DNA of 64,000 nucleotides from Pseudarthrobacter siccitolerans. Lineage in GTDB: Bacteria > Actinomycetota > Actinomycetes > Actinomycetales > Micrococcaceae. The notes beneath the pieces are model-generated. The model was given only the letters and a program-made list of their open reading frames with translations, had not been told where the DNA came from and ran no database searches. How positions within the stretch are numbered: position 1 is the stretch's first letter; each line of letters begins with the position of its first letter. Location of the stretch: positions 558,001-622,000 of the forward strand of contig NZ_CAQI01000053.1 in the NCBI RefSeq assembly GCF_001046895.1, given 5' to 3'. This document shows, one piece after another, positions 26,605-35,175 of this stretch. The position numbers were made by a program, and so were the translations under genes.

Positions 26605-26669
26605 GCCCTTGCGCCATGATCTGGCGGTGTTTCCTGCTCAGGCTTCCCGGGCGCGGATCTGCGATGAAT

Positions 26670-27845
26670 TTATCGGCCCGCTGCCAGGAATTCACGAATA
26701 TGCCCCGCGAGGACTTCAATATCTTCCAACTTGGATTTGTGGATAAAGGAAACGCGGGTCACATCCTCAATGGCCTTGATGTAAACATTGCGGTCCATTA
26801 AAAAGTTGACCAGCGCTGCGGGATCAGGAGTGCGCATTGACACGATGTTGCTCTGATTTGTGCCGTGATCAACAAAGTCCACTTCGTTTTCGCGCAGGAC
26901 CGCCTTGATTCCCGCCAGGACTTCAAGGTTCTTCCGTTCGATGACATCCATGCCAACAGTATTGATTTCCCGGAGCGCTGCGCGGAGTGCCACCAGCCCG
27001 GTGATGTTCTGGGTTCCATCCTGGAAACGGGCGGCAGTACTTTTCAGCACGTAGGAATCCTCATCGAAATGCTTCACGCTGCGGATGCCCACCCTGCTGT
27101 CACGCAGAGCGGGCATAACGCTCTGGCTGACATACATAAAGCCGATGCCCATGCCGGCACGCAGATACTTCTGGCCACCGCAGACCAGTATGTCCACCGG
27201 CGTCCTGGCCAGATCAATCGTACGTACGGCGATGTGCTGGACAGCGTCGATCACCAGGAAGATCCCACGGCTTCGGCAAATGCCCGAGAGTAAGGCCAAG
27301 TCCGGCATGAACCCGTCGTAGCGCTGGGCTGAGGACATACTTATCGCCTTGGTGCGCGGGCCGATGCTATCGAGCAAACGCCCGAACGCGGCTTCATTGT
27401 CCAGGCCCGTCATCACCTTCACTTGCACGCCGTCTTGACGCTTCCGCAACCAGGGCAGCAGGTTGGCCGGATATTCATTCCCGAGTACCAGCACCTCGTC
27501 GCCGCACCCCAGCGGCAGCGCTTCGCTCGCCATGATGATGCCCTCGGTCGTATTTTTCAGATAAGTGATTTCCTCGGCTTGGCAGTTGATGAGCCGTGCA
27601 GCTTCGGCGGCCATATCGTCTGCCACGACGTCGTAACAGTGGAGCACTTCCGGTGGCCCGTAATGATAAAAATCGTCAATGAAGGTGCGGGTCGCTTCAT
27701 AAGCGGCCCGGCTCATTGGAGCGACGGAAGCGTAATTAAAGAACAGCTTTCCGGACGAGGGCTGCACGCTGCTGCGGATCCCGACGCTGAACGCGTCCGC
27801 TTCGAATGCCGGCGCCAGGACGGCGGGGGTTGTACTCTCCGGCAT
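26670..27845 (-). CDS. PLP-dependent class V aminotransferase / cysteine desulfurase-like protein
   Basis: This 391-residue enzyme has the class V fold. KLFFNYASVAPMSRAAYEAT is near the N-terminus, TYLKNTTEGIIMASEALPLG binds phosphate, IDAVQHIAVRTIDL holds the PLP Asp (about 205), and the Schiff-base Lys is in VCGGQKYLRAGMGIGFMYVS (about 230). Such proteins act as desulfurases, transaminases or epimerases. The ATG at 27845 follows GGGAGG by 5 nt. It faces the SQD1-like gene tail to tail. Together they may handle a sulfur- or amino-sugar compound; no direct evidence exists. Confidence 0.85.
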   Translation of the reverse strand: MPESTTPAVLAPAFEADAFSVGIRSSVQPSSGKLFFNYASVAPMSRAAYEATRTFIDDFYHYGPPEVLHCYDVVADDMAAEAARLINCQAEEITYLKNTTEGIIMASEALPLGCGDEVLVLGNEYPANLLPWLRKRQDGVQVKVMTGLDNEAAFGRLLDSIGPRTKAISMSSAQRYDGFMPDLALLSGICRSRGIFLVIDAVQHIAVRTIDLARTPVDILVCGGQKYLRAGMGIGFMYVSQSVMPALRDSRVGIRSVKHFDEDSYVLKSTAARFQDGTQNITGLVALRAALREINTVGMDVIERKNLEVLAGIKAVLRENEVDFVDHGTNQSNIVSMRTPDPAALVNFLMDRNVYIKAIEDVTRVSFIHKSKLEDIEVLAGHIREFLAAGR

Positions 27846-27866
27846 GTTTGCCTCCCGGGTTGGCAC

Positions 27867-28210
27867 CTTCGCTTAAATCCAGATAAGTGAAGCCGAGACT
27901 AATAGGTAGTCAATCCCCCGTCACGAGTAGTCAGTACTCGAAAAAACCTCTCGCCTTACGAAGGCGAATGCAAAGTGCTCATTCGAAACGACACATGTGA
28001 GACTGATTCTGGTGGCAGCCGCTCATGCCACCGGCCTGCAGAGTAATCGTCGCTTCGCAGCTTGGCGATGTTATGTCGTGGCGGTCAGGTTACGGGCAGC
28101 GCGGACGACGGCGTGCCTCACCTCGTCGACGCCCGGTGAGTCCAGCATCGACGCCTGCCAGTAGAGCTTCAGTTCCGCGCTCCAGGCGTTGCCACACTTA
28201 GCGCGGTCAT
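27867..28210. other. Intergenic region with one small inverted repeat
   Basis: No gene can be supported here. CGAGTA (27924-27929) and TACTCG (27935-27940) form a 6-bp inverted repeat about 80 bp upstream of the aminotransferase start and may be an operator. The stretch 28080-28200 is more GC-rich, and on the minus strand reads LKLYWQASMLDSPGVDEVRH, perhaps the end of a lost gene. Confidence 0.4.
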
Positions 28211-28259
28211 GAATACGATGCCATCGGCGCTTGACTATGTCACCTATGTTTGATCGAAT
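28211..28259 (+). promoter_or_regulatory. Regulon element and promoter of the mmgE/prpD gene
   Basis: The 14-bp element GAATACGATGCCAT (28211-28224) ends 6 bp before a -35 box TTGACT (28231-28236). TCGAAT (28254-28259) at 17-bp spacing could be the -10. Transcription would then begin at or next to the ATG (28266), matching the absence of an SD sequence (leaderless). The element is shared with several other promoters in this window. Confidence 0.65.
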
Positions 28260-28265
28260 TCCGTT

Positions 28266-29624
28266 ATGCGAACCGATGAGACAGCCGCTGAGGGCTTCAC
28301 CACACAGGTGGCGAATGAAGTTGCCGCAATCCGGTACGCAGACCTGCCACCGCATGCTCTGACGAGAGCGCGCCTTGTATTACTCGATTGGTTCGGAGCA
28401 GTGGTAGCAGGCTCCGTTGAACCGGCCGGACGTATAGCGCAAGCGATTGCGTCTGAAACCGAGTCGCGCCCGGTCGCGAGCCTTATAGGAACGAACCTGC
28501 GCAGTTCACCACGCGAGGCGGCGATGGCGAATGCAATCGCTGCGCATGCGCTGGACTTTGACGATTCGAGCCTTTGGACTGACGGCCACCCGTCAGCGGC
28601 AGTGGTCTCGGCAGCGGTCGCACTGGGCGAAACACTGAGATCTTCGACCGGACAGGTCGTGGCAGCAATCGTCGCGGGCTTGCAAGGACAGGCCCGCATC
28701 GCTCTCGCAACCGGCCCATCCGCTTACGAGAGCGGCTTTCACGGCACCGGAATCTACGGCACTTTCGGCGCTGCGGGTGCCTGCTCTCATCTCCTCGATA
28801 TCGGTGTTCAGGGTCTTGAGCAGGCCTATACTCTCGCGGCCACTCAGGCAGCCGGCCTCAGGCGCCCCTTTGGGACCATGGGGAAACATCTGAATGCAGC
28901 CAAAGCGGCATCGAACGGCATGCTCGCCGCTCAGTTGGCCGCGAAGGGATTCACCGCACCAACGGACGGAATTGAGGGACGTCAAGGGTTCGCGTGGACC
29001 CACAGCACCACCTTCGACCCCTCTCGCCCACAGCAGATTATGGGAAATCGTTTGGCCATCGAGTCAATCCTCTTCAAGCGGCACGCCAGTTGTCACGGTA
29101 CTCACTCGTCCATCGATGGAGTTGCTCAACTGCGCGCACAATATGCATTCGCTGAGGAAGATATTGCCAGCGTTCGGCTGTTTGTACCGGAGAAGGTGAC
29201 TGACATCTGCTGCATTAGCGACCCTGTCTCGGGATTAGAGGGAAAGTTTAGTGTGCGGCATGCAGCCAGTGTTGCACTCGCAGGTCTGGACACCGGTCCA
29301 GCGGGGTTTTCAGACGAAAGTGTGCAGGATGCCCGACTGGTCGCCCTTCGCGAGCTGGTCACCGTCTGCCCGGAGGCTGACAGACCGTTGACCGCCCCCA
29401 CGCGAGTCCAAGTCACCCTTTTGAAGGGTGATGTTCTGGAAGCCGAAGTTGATGTTTTTGAGCCTACATCCAGTGCGGGGTTGCCTGCTGAGTGGAAGGC
29501 CCTGGAGAGCAAATTCATCTCGCTCTCAAGTCCAGTAATTGGCATGCGGGCGGCACGTGATGTAGTGGATCGCATTGAACGCCTCGATCCGGACTGCACG
29601 ATCGATCAATTGTTCAACCTTTAG
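28266..29624 (+). CDS. MmgE/PrpD family protein
   Basis: A 452-residue member of the 2-methylcitrate dehydratase / cis-aconitate decarboxylase superfamily. Recognisable stretches are ARLVLLDWFGAVVAGSVEPA (about residue 38), AIAAHALDFDDSSLW (about 95), FHGTGIYGTFGAAGACSHLL (about 160), GTMGKHLNAAKAASNGMLAA (about 205) and KRHASCHGTHSSIDG (about 270). Members remove or add water on tricarboxylic or related acids, or decarboxylate cis-aconitate. There is no SD and a promoter element sits just upstream, so the mRNA is probably leaderless. A decayed fragment of a second copy lies at 32802-32921. Its role probably concerns an organic acid handled by the surrounding regulon. Confidence 0.88.
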   Translation: MRTDETAAEGFTTQVANEVAAIRYADLPPHALTRARLVLLDWFGAVVAGSVEPAGRIAQAIASETESRPVASLIGTNLRSSPREAAMANAIAAHALDFDDSSLWTDGHPSAAVVSAAVALGETLRSSTGQVVAAIVAGLQGQARIALATGPSAYESGFHGTGIYGTFGAAGACSHLLDIGVQGLEQAYTLAATQAAGLRRPFGTMGKHLNAAKAASNGMLAAQLAAKGFTAPTDGIEGRQGFAWTHSTTFDPSRPQQIMGNRLAIESILFKRHASCHGTHSSIDGVAQLRAQYAFAEEDIASVRLFVPEKVTDICCISDPVSGLEGKFSVRHAASVALAGLDTGPAGFSDESVQDARLVALRELVTVCPEADRPLTAPTRVQVTLLKGDVLEAEVDVFEPTSSAGLPAEWKALESKFISLSSPVIGMRAARDVVDRIERLDPDCTIDQLFNL

Positions 29625-29731
29625 TAGAGGTCGAGTTCTGGACCGGGTCTTCACGGACATGGTCTCGGGTCGGGACACAACCGGACGGCGCAACTCTCGG
29701 AGCTGCTGCGGTTCGCCAGGGATGGGGAGCT

Positions 29732-29953
29732 GAGTTCGAACACTCCCCCATCCGGAGGCGGCAGCAGGAAGGCATCGCCCCTGCTAAGCAGCGCTGCGCC
29801 TACAAAGGTCGGAAGAAGACCTTGACGCCAGAGCGGGCGGCCGAGCTCATCCAGCATGCCCGCAACGGTGTGGCGAAAGCCGCTCTTACTCTTGATGACG
29901 GGACCAGTGCGGAGACGGTTTGCCAGTACCTGCGACACACCGACCTAAAGTGA
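29732..29953 (+). pseudogene. Serine recombinase (resolvase/invertase) C-terminal remnant
   Basis: About 73 codons read as the end of a resolvase: SPIRRRQQEGIAPAKQRCAY, KGRKKTLTPERAAELIQHAR, then TSAETVCQYLRHTD and a TGA. This matches the linker and DNA-binding helix-turn-helix of Tn3-type resolvases. The catalytic N-terminal half is missing. It is a trace of a transposon or plasmid integration in the accessory region. Confidence 0.8.
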
Positions 29954-30870
29954 ACCGCTACCCTGCCGGCGCCGCCGTCATGCCGCGGCCGATGTGGCCT
30001 TGACGGACGGTGAGTTACCGGCCGTGGAAATCACCGGGAGAGTGCACCCAATAGGATGCTTCCCAGAACCATCCAGCACGACAATCCATAACTCCTCCAT
30101 TAGTGCGATAAGTGATTGTAAATACATATGCGTGGTCGGCGCTGAGCTATCAGCGCGTGTATCCTCAGACCCGCTATTAGGAGGCCTAGCTGGAACCACC
30201 AATCGCGCCCGAACGGAGCAGCTTCCCCACCCGGGCCTCATCGGGCAGACACCCTTCCGATTGATCACCCCACGAGGTTCCGTCCTTGACCGTTCGCCAA
30301 TTGTGCGCAGTGCTCATGGAGTTTGGGATAGATCCCGCTCCTTCGCTCCGCGCTGCCGACACCTGCCCCTTGATGTTCTCGAGGTTCCGGACGGCAAATT
30401 CGCTGGAACCAGGAGTTGGTGTTCCAGGAACACTTCGCCTCACGAACATCTGAACAGCCCCAGATATGGCTGGAGGCCCCAGGCGGTACCTATCAGGGTT
30501 TTGGAGAATTCGGGTTGGCTCTGATCGCCGCACCGACCCTGCGGCATTTCCGCGATTTAGGTACCCCGTTTAGGTAAGGAGTCGGGCGTTACGTCGCGTT
30601 TGACCTCGGTACACTCTGGACCGGATGCGAATTCAGGCTACCGCAGACGAAAATCGCGTCAATATGGAGACCTCTCCTACGCTTCGGGTGAAGAGGCGTT
30701 CGAGGACATGTGAGACAGCAAGAGCAAAGCCGAGACGATCTTCTGCATCATCAATCTCGTTGCCTACGCGTTGTCGGCGCAGCTCCAAGAAGAGCATTCG
30801 GTGTTCCCGAGGATTTTTGGATAGTTGCTACAACGATCCGATCTCCGTGGGCTTCCTACGGCCAAATGCG
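29954..30870. other. Intergenic DNA without a supportable gene
   Basis: All frames are broken and no conserved motif was recognised. The stretch 30480-30560 in one frame reads like an enzyme tail (GEFGLALIAAPTLRHFRDLG), but no family was identified. I take it as eroded coding DNA. Confidence 0.4.
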
Positions 30871-31005
30871 GTGCATCGACCGGTCGCAGCAACGGCCGGA
30901 CTCAGCCTCGAGCTCTTACTTCAGCGAATCGACTGTACACAAGCGCCTTCGCCCGAACGTCGAGGAGTCGAGGGGAAGCTCTTTCGTTCGAGGCTCAGTC
31001 GCTAG
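30871..31005 (+). pseudogene. LacI-family regulator C-terminal remnant
   Basis: The frame reads VHRPVAATAGLSLELLLQRI, then APSPERRGVEGKLFRSRLSR before a stop. This is the usual end of LacI regulators (RQP-x-ELG-x-AAELLL-x-RIDG, then the VVRGST tail, here damaged). No upstream HTH or sensor part is in frame. A second, similar remnant lies at 50214-50462. Confidence 0.65.
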
Positions 31006-31940
31006 ACAGTCATGGCGCGCCGGGAACCGGCTGGCGTGTACGCATTGGCGACTGACTGGCCTGACTGCCGAACCTGCGGTATTCCGATTCCCCGCACGGC
31101 TAAATCCTCGAGTACCTCATCCGGAGTGCTCCGATAAGGACTGACGACTGCTTCCGACTTCGCCATTCCCACACTGCGTTGTAGGTCGACCAACGATTCT
31201 GCCATCTTAATCATTGCAGGCAACGGCGTTATTACCGGCACCCCGGTACCAGCCACCTCGTTGTACCCAGCTTTGGACAAAGCTGTTCCATAGGGCATGC
31301 AACCGCAAATCACGACGTCTGCACCATCGCGTACGCACTGCAGAGCTTTCGCCTCGAACACCTCGATCAACCGCTCTGGTCGGCCTTTGTACGCCTCGAT
31401 AAGGAGGGGTCCCAGGGGAGCCGTGAGCGGACGCACTGGCCTGCTAATTGCGCGATGTTCCCAGCCGAGAAGTCGCAGGTTTTGCTCCACCGCGTTATGA
31501 CCATAAACGGGTCCCTGAGCAAATATGTCTTCAGTAGCTAGAGTCACGACGCCGAACCTGGCGCCGACGAGTTGTGCCATTATCATCGCTGATTCCGCTG
31601 GCCCGACGACCGGTATCTTAACCGCTTGACGCGCCTCTTGCAGGTAGAACTCGCCGTAGCAGACACCCGGAAACGCAGCGTCAAAACCATCCTGCTCGGC
31701 CTGCTTGACTCGTTCCAAGATCTCAACGGTCATCAGCGCCCTGTTGTAGCGCATGTACCCAGGAAAGTGTTTCCCGACTGCCTCAGTCGGGAAATCCATC
31801 ACAATCTTCGTTGTCGGCCGCGCGATGCTGTGAGCAAATTCGAGCATGTTGTCCAAGATGAGCTCTTTATCCTCGCCCGAGCTCCCACCGCCGGTCTGCT
31901 CGAAGGTCGAGTCGTACTGCCAGAGGATTTTTGTTTCCAT
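31002..31940 (-). CDS. Aspartate/glutamate racemase-superfamily protein
   Basis: A 312-residue protein of the Asp/Glu/hydantoin racemase superfamily. The two catalytic cysteine regions are visible as DAAFPGVCYGEFYLQEARQA (about residue 90) and ADVVICGCMPYGTALSKAGY (about 215). Members include amino acid racemases, maleate isomerase and arylmalonate decarboxylase, so isomerisation or decarboxylation of an organic acid is as likely as racemisation. I took the ATG at 31940 (GGAG 9 nt upstream) over one five codons earlier. Two copies of the shared 14-bp element lie 50-100 bp upstream. Confidence 0.82.
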   Translation of the reverse strand: METKILWQYDSTFEQTGGGSSGEDKELILDNMLEFAHSIARPTTKIVMDFPTEAVGKHFPGYMRYNRALMTVEILERVKQAEQDGFDAAFPGVCYGEFYLQEARQAVKIPVVGPAESAMIMAQLVGARFGVVTLATEDIFAQGPVYGHNAVEQNLRLLGWEHRAISRPVRPLTAPLGPLLIEAYKGRPERLIEVFEAKALQCVRDGADVVICGCMPYGTALSKAGYNEVAGTGVPVITPLPAMIKMAESLVDLQRSVGMAKSEAVVSPYRSTPDEVLEDLAVRGIGIPQVRQSGQSVANAYTPAGSRRAMTV

Positions 31941-31990
31941 GTATTGAATCTCCAATGAGAACTAATGGGCGGCTATCTGCCTTGAGGTTA

Positions 31991-32039
31991 GGATACGAAA
32001 CCAAAGTCTGTCTAGACCCGGGATTAGATTCGAGACCAA
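31991..32039. promoter_or_regulatory. Pair of regulon elements upstream of the racemase gene
   Basis: GGATACGAAACCAA (31991-32004) and AGATTCGAGACCAA (32026-32039), both written on the plus strand, are near copies of the 14-bp element found at other promoters here. They are 35 bp apart and lie in inverse orientation to the minus-strand racemase gene. They could instead serve a lost gene to the right. Confidence 0.5.
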
Positions 32040-32571
32040 TATTGCCGAATCTGTGCCACATATCCGCCACAAGCTTCACCGCGTAGAATAGGAATCACCC
32101 CTTCAGGGTCATTGGATGACGCAGATCGTCTGCACTTTGACAGTTCGATCCCGGCGGACGGCTCGGTGTTGTTCGAACTGGACGAGGACCAGGCGCGTGG
32201 CCGAAAATCACCGTCCTAGCGAATTGCAAGGTTGAAGGCGTGGCCATCACACAAATGAACTCCTACGTGAACGACACGCATGAGGTGCGGCGATGTGAGC
32301 TTGTGCGCGAAGAGGTGGGCGACGGCCCTTTGTCTATATCGAGTGAGGTCTCCCCCATCGTGCATGAGCATGCGCGCGCTTCGACGACCGAAAGCGAACG
32401 TGCGGGCAATGGCCAATGGCGCGTTTAGCGAGCCTAACGGGCTAGCCCTGGACATGACAGTCAGTCCGCCGTCCTACTCCCATGCGGGACCAAAGTAGGA
32501 CGACGGTTCGCCGAAGACGTTACGCCAGGCGTGCCGAGTCCCCCGCTGCACAAGTCAACAGCCAAGGTTCA

Positions 32572-32800
32572 ACACCGCACGCCGGCCCTCGTCGAGTTCG
32601 AGCACAACTTCACCCTCGGGCGACAAAATGTGATCAATGGATGGGGTCGCGTGGAAGTATGTATCCACACAGTCTGCTCATGCGTATCCGCGATCCCGAG
32701 CTGATCTCCAGGCGTGTCGCCCTCCTCGCTGGTCCATTCGCTGAGTGACGAATCAGGCGGAAGCTTAAATACCGCAAGGTGCGTGGTTCCCTGGGAAGTA
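32572..32800 (-). pseudogene. Possible cupin-domain protein remnant
   Basis: On the minus strand two frames join into a cupin-like reading: TTHLAVFKLPPDSSLSEWTS, then after a frameshift FHATPSIDHILSPEGEVVLE and LDEGRRAVLNLG. The pattern His-x-Thr-x2-Ile-Asp, Gly-Glu-Val, Leu-Asp-Glu-Gly resembles small cupins. The frame is interrupted and the 3' half is missing. Low confidence. Confidence 0.35.
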
Positions 32801-32801
32801 A

Positions 32802-32921
32802 GGCTCGAATACCCTACTCGACTGGCTCGGAGCGGTAATCGCAGGCTCTGCCGGGCCCGTTGAGCAGATACCACCGCCAGCGATTCTGTCGGAAATCCAG
32901 CGCCCGCCCGGTATCGAGTGT
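32802..32921 (+). pseudogene. Fragment of a second MmgE/PrpD gene
   Basis: The frame reads LLDWLGAVIAGSAGPVEQI, which lines up with VLLDWFGAVVAGSVEPAGRI of the intact gene at 28266-29624. DNA identity over the first 50 bp is obvious by eye. About 40 codons remain and no start or downstream part is present. Confidence 0.75.
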
Positions 32922-33031
32922 CAACGCGACTTTCCTGCAACACGCCACCCCCCCCCCAGCGGGCAGGGCCCCTAAAGCATCGTTTGGCTCGCTCGATGGC
33001 TTCAGCGTCGTTACCCAGTTTGGATGGACGA

Positions 33032-33180
33032 TCAGACTCGTTGTTCGGTACGGCCTTGTGCGGCTTGGTACGACGGCAGTTCCTCCGGCATTTCCGCATC
33101 ACGCGGTCCCACCCCGGAACACGCACTCGCTGACGCCCAGCAAGACTCCGGGCCAACTTCATCCTGTGAGGTGTAGTAGT
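33032..33180 (-). pseudogene. Remnant of a second copy of the small protein gene (57492-57752)
   Basis: In two minus-strand frames the region reads SLAGRQRVRVPG and, after a shift, GVGPRDAEMPEELPSYQAAQ. These match SLAGRQHVRVPG and GVAPRDAEIPEEMPTYFVAQ of the intact protein. The N-terminal half is unrecognisable. It lies downstream of a citrate-synthase-like remnant on the same strand, in the same order as the intact pair. Confidence 0.78.
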
Positions 33181-33530
33181 CGTATCGTGCAATACTCGTC
33201 GTCGTAGCGGCACTCGGCGAGCATGCGTTGCCCGTCGATCGCAACTTCACCATGCCCCATCTGGATTCCGAGCGCGGTGGCTCGCACCGGGCATCAGGTC
33301 CACAAGATGCTGATGAACACTGTGAGCGGTCAGAGAGTACGTGTTCATTATTTGTCCGAAAACGCGCGCAACGCTCTACGACCTGACTACACAGCTCCAG
33401 CTCGCAGAAAACGACGTCATCCGCAAAAAAGACTCACGCCGTCCCGGCTTGATTAGGATCTCCCTTGTGCCTGAGCACCGATGTACGTGGCCTGGTTGCC
33501 GGGAACGTGGCGCCACTTGTGACCCTGGTC

Positions 33531-33945
33531 CTGCAGCTTCCAGTTGAACCTCGATCGATTCGGGCAGCTGACGTGGGTGAACGAATTCTTCGATCAGCAC
33601 CCGGGGCCGCCCTTCGCTTGCCACAAAGCTTCGCGCCTTCGCACGGATCTTATCGGCGCGATCGTTTCCGGTGCTCTGGATGCCCATGATGGCTTCTCGA
33701 AGCCATCATGGGCATCCAGAGTAGCCCTGTGCTGGTCTCCTACGCTCTCCTACGCCTGAGTAGCCCCGCCGCTACTCTCACCCTGGATGGGGTTGCCGTG
33801 GGAGGCCATCATACGAGTGACGGTGGGCTTCGGTGAGATTCCGTGTTCCATGACGGGAACCGTAATGGTCTCGAGAACCTGGGCCTGGCCTGTGGTCGGT
33901 CGGCGATGAGGCAGGCGAGCTCACCTGGGCAGTATCGGTTCGCCG
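33531..33945 (-). pseudogene. Remnant of a second citrate-synthase-like gene
   Basis: Minus-strand frames read ELACLIADRP, then VMEHGISPKPTVTRMMASHG NPIQ and, further on, GIQSTGNDRADKIRAKARSF. These match ELAYLLISGR, VMEHGISPTTTVTRMMASYG NPIQ and GVQSTGVDRRDEIRTKARSI of the gene at 56593-57390. Frameshifts and an internal palindrome break it. It sits just downstream of the LLM monooxygenase gene on the same strand, as if once the next gene of that operon. Confidence 0.82.
33674..33721. repeat. 48-bp palindrome with 23-bp perfect arms
   Basis: Arms 33674-33696 and 33699-33721 are exact complements with only TC between them. The core is GCCCATGATGGCTTC. The arm sequence is coding sequence of the citrate-synthase-like remnant (EAIMGIQS region), present once in each orientation. 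It therefore looks like an inverted duplication made at a rearrangement breakpoint rather than a terminator. Confidence 0.9.
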
Positions 33946-33993
33946 GTCATCGGTTCTCGATGCGATCGGCGCGTACCACTGTGGAAATCAGGT

Positions 33994-35175
33994 TCAGACT
34001 GCCGTTGACTCGGAGATGATTTCCGGGACAGAGGGCCGGCGGTATGTTTTGCCGTGCTTGGCAAGCTCTGCTTCGAAGGCGGGGATCGTGTCAGTGCGGA
34101 AAAGCTCAAGGTCGGTAACGTAATCGAACAAGTTCAGGCAGACCCCATCAATCTTGTTCGTCGCCGCCCAGTTCGCCAACTGTGTTCCGGCATCCTCAGC
34201 GCTGGCAATGATCGCGTCACCGAGGAGGAACTCATACACGTCTTCACGGGTCGCCATGCGGTTCTCGGCAGTCTCGGCAGACTCAGCGCCGCTGGCCACC
34301 AGCATGTTACGCAGCGTCCCACGGTCTGCCTGATCGATGATCTGCCGTGCGCGCTCCTGGGCCTCGGCCGTCGTCTGACCGACAATCACGGCCTTGGCCC
34401 CGATGAAGCCGCAGTCACTGCCGACCTCCGCCCGGATCTTGCGGAACTTCTCGGCGTTATCCCCGTAGCTGAAGATATAGTTTGCACGCTCGGCGGAGAA
34501 CCGCATCCCGGTATAGGACTGGCCTGCGTTCACAATCAAAGGCGAAACCTGCATCGGTCGCGGACGGCCGGAGGCCTTATTGATCTTGAAGTACTCGCCA
34601 TCCAGCGTTGCCTCACCGTCACGCCACAGCGCCTCGACAACGTCCAGCCATTCCCGGGTGTAGGCGTAACGATGCTTGCGGTCCAGCAGCTCAACCCCCA
34701 TCGAAGCGAACTCCTGCACACCCCAGCCACTGACCACGTTGACACCCCAACGGCCGCGTCCGATATGGTCCAGCCCCACACCGAACTTGGCAGCCACCAC
34801 CGGATTGAGCAGGTTGGTGTGCATCGTGGTGAGAAGCGTGATCTTCGTTGTTGCCGCCAACAGTGCAGCTGACAAGGTGATCGCGTCCAGGCTGGCACCC
34901 CGCCACACAATCTCATCACCAGGCAGCCCCGCCCAACGCGACGGAGGCAACGCGAAGCTCATGCCCATCTCCTCGGCCGCCAACACGGTCGCCAGATTCT
35001 GCTGGTACGTCCACTCGGTCGCATTCGGCGCCAACGTGGGCCACTCGCTAAAGGACTGATTCGGCAGGAAGATCCCCAGCATCACCGAGCCCTCATCGGC
35101 CGGTAATGCCCGCTCGAAACAATGTTCAAGATCGGAGCGGTTAGCCGGATCTGCACTGTCAGGGTAATACCGCAT
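33994..35175 (-). CDS. LLM-class flavin-dependent monooxygenase
   Basis: A 393-residue bacterial luciferase-like TIM barrel of the RutA/SsuD/SfnG type. Typical stretches are MLGIFLPNQSFSEWPTLAPN, TTMHTNLLNPVVAAKFGVGL, GRGRWGVNVVSGWGVQEFAS (about residue 135) and PLIVNAGQSYTGMRFSAERA. It uses FMNH2 and O2, so a flavin reductase elsewhere is needed. The ATG overlaps the BVMO stop (TAATG) and has AGAGAGG in the 3' end of that gene, so the two are coupled. Both enzymes insert oxygen using flavin, which suggests successive oxygenation of one ketone-type substrate. Confidence 0.88.
   Translation of the reverse strand: MRYYPDSADPANRSDLEHCFERALPADEGSVMLGIFLPNQSFSEWPTLAPNATEWTYQQNLATVLAAEEMGMSFALPPSRWAGLPGDEIVWRGASLDAITLSAALLAATTKITLLTTMHTNLLNPVVAAKFGVGLDHIGRGRWGVNVVSGWGVQEFASMGVELLDRKHRYAYTREWLDVVEALWRDGEATLDGEYFKINKASGRPRPMQVSPLIVNAGQSYTGMRFSAERANYIFSYGDNAEKFRKIRAEVGSDCGFIGAKAVIVGQTTAEAQERARQIIDQADRGTLRNMLVASGAESAETAENRMATREDVYEFLLGDAIIASAEDAGTQLANWAATNKIDGVCLNLFDYVTDLELFRTDTIPAFEAELAKHGKTYRRPSVPEIISESTAV

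Noticed and set aside
28071..28355. A 94-residue minus-strand open frame upstream of mmgE/prpD
   Set aside because: It overlaps the promoter element and the start of an intact gene and matches no family; only its C-terminal end might be an old coding scrap.
32096..32220. A short plus-strand reading DSSIPADGSVLFELDEDQAR resembling the cupin scrap on the other strand
   Set aside because: Only the Gly-x-Val...Glu-Leu-Asp-Glu pattern is shared; too short to claim a second cupin remnant.
32949..32958. A run of ten C residues
   Set aside because: A lone homopolymer inside eroded DNA; phase variation needs an intact gene across the tract and there is none.
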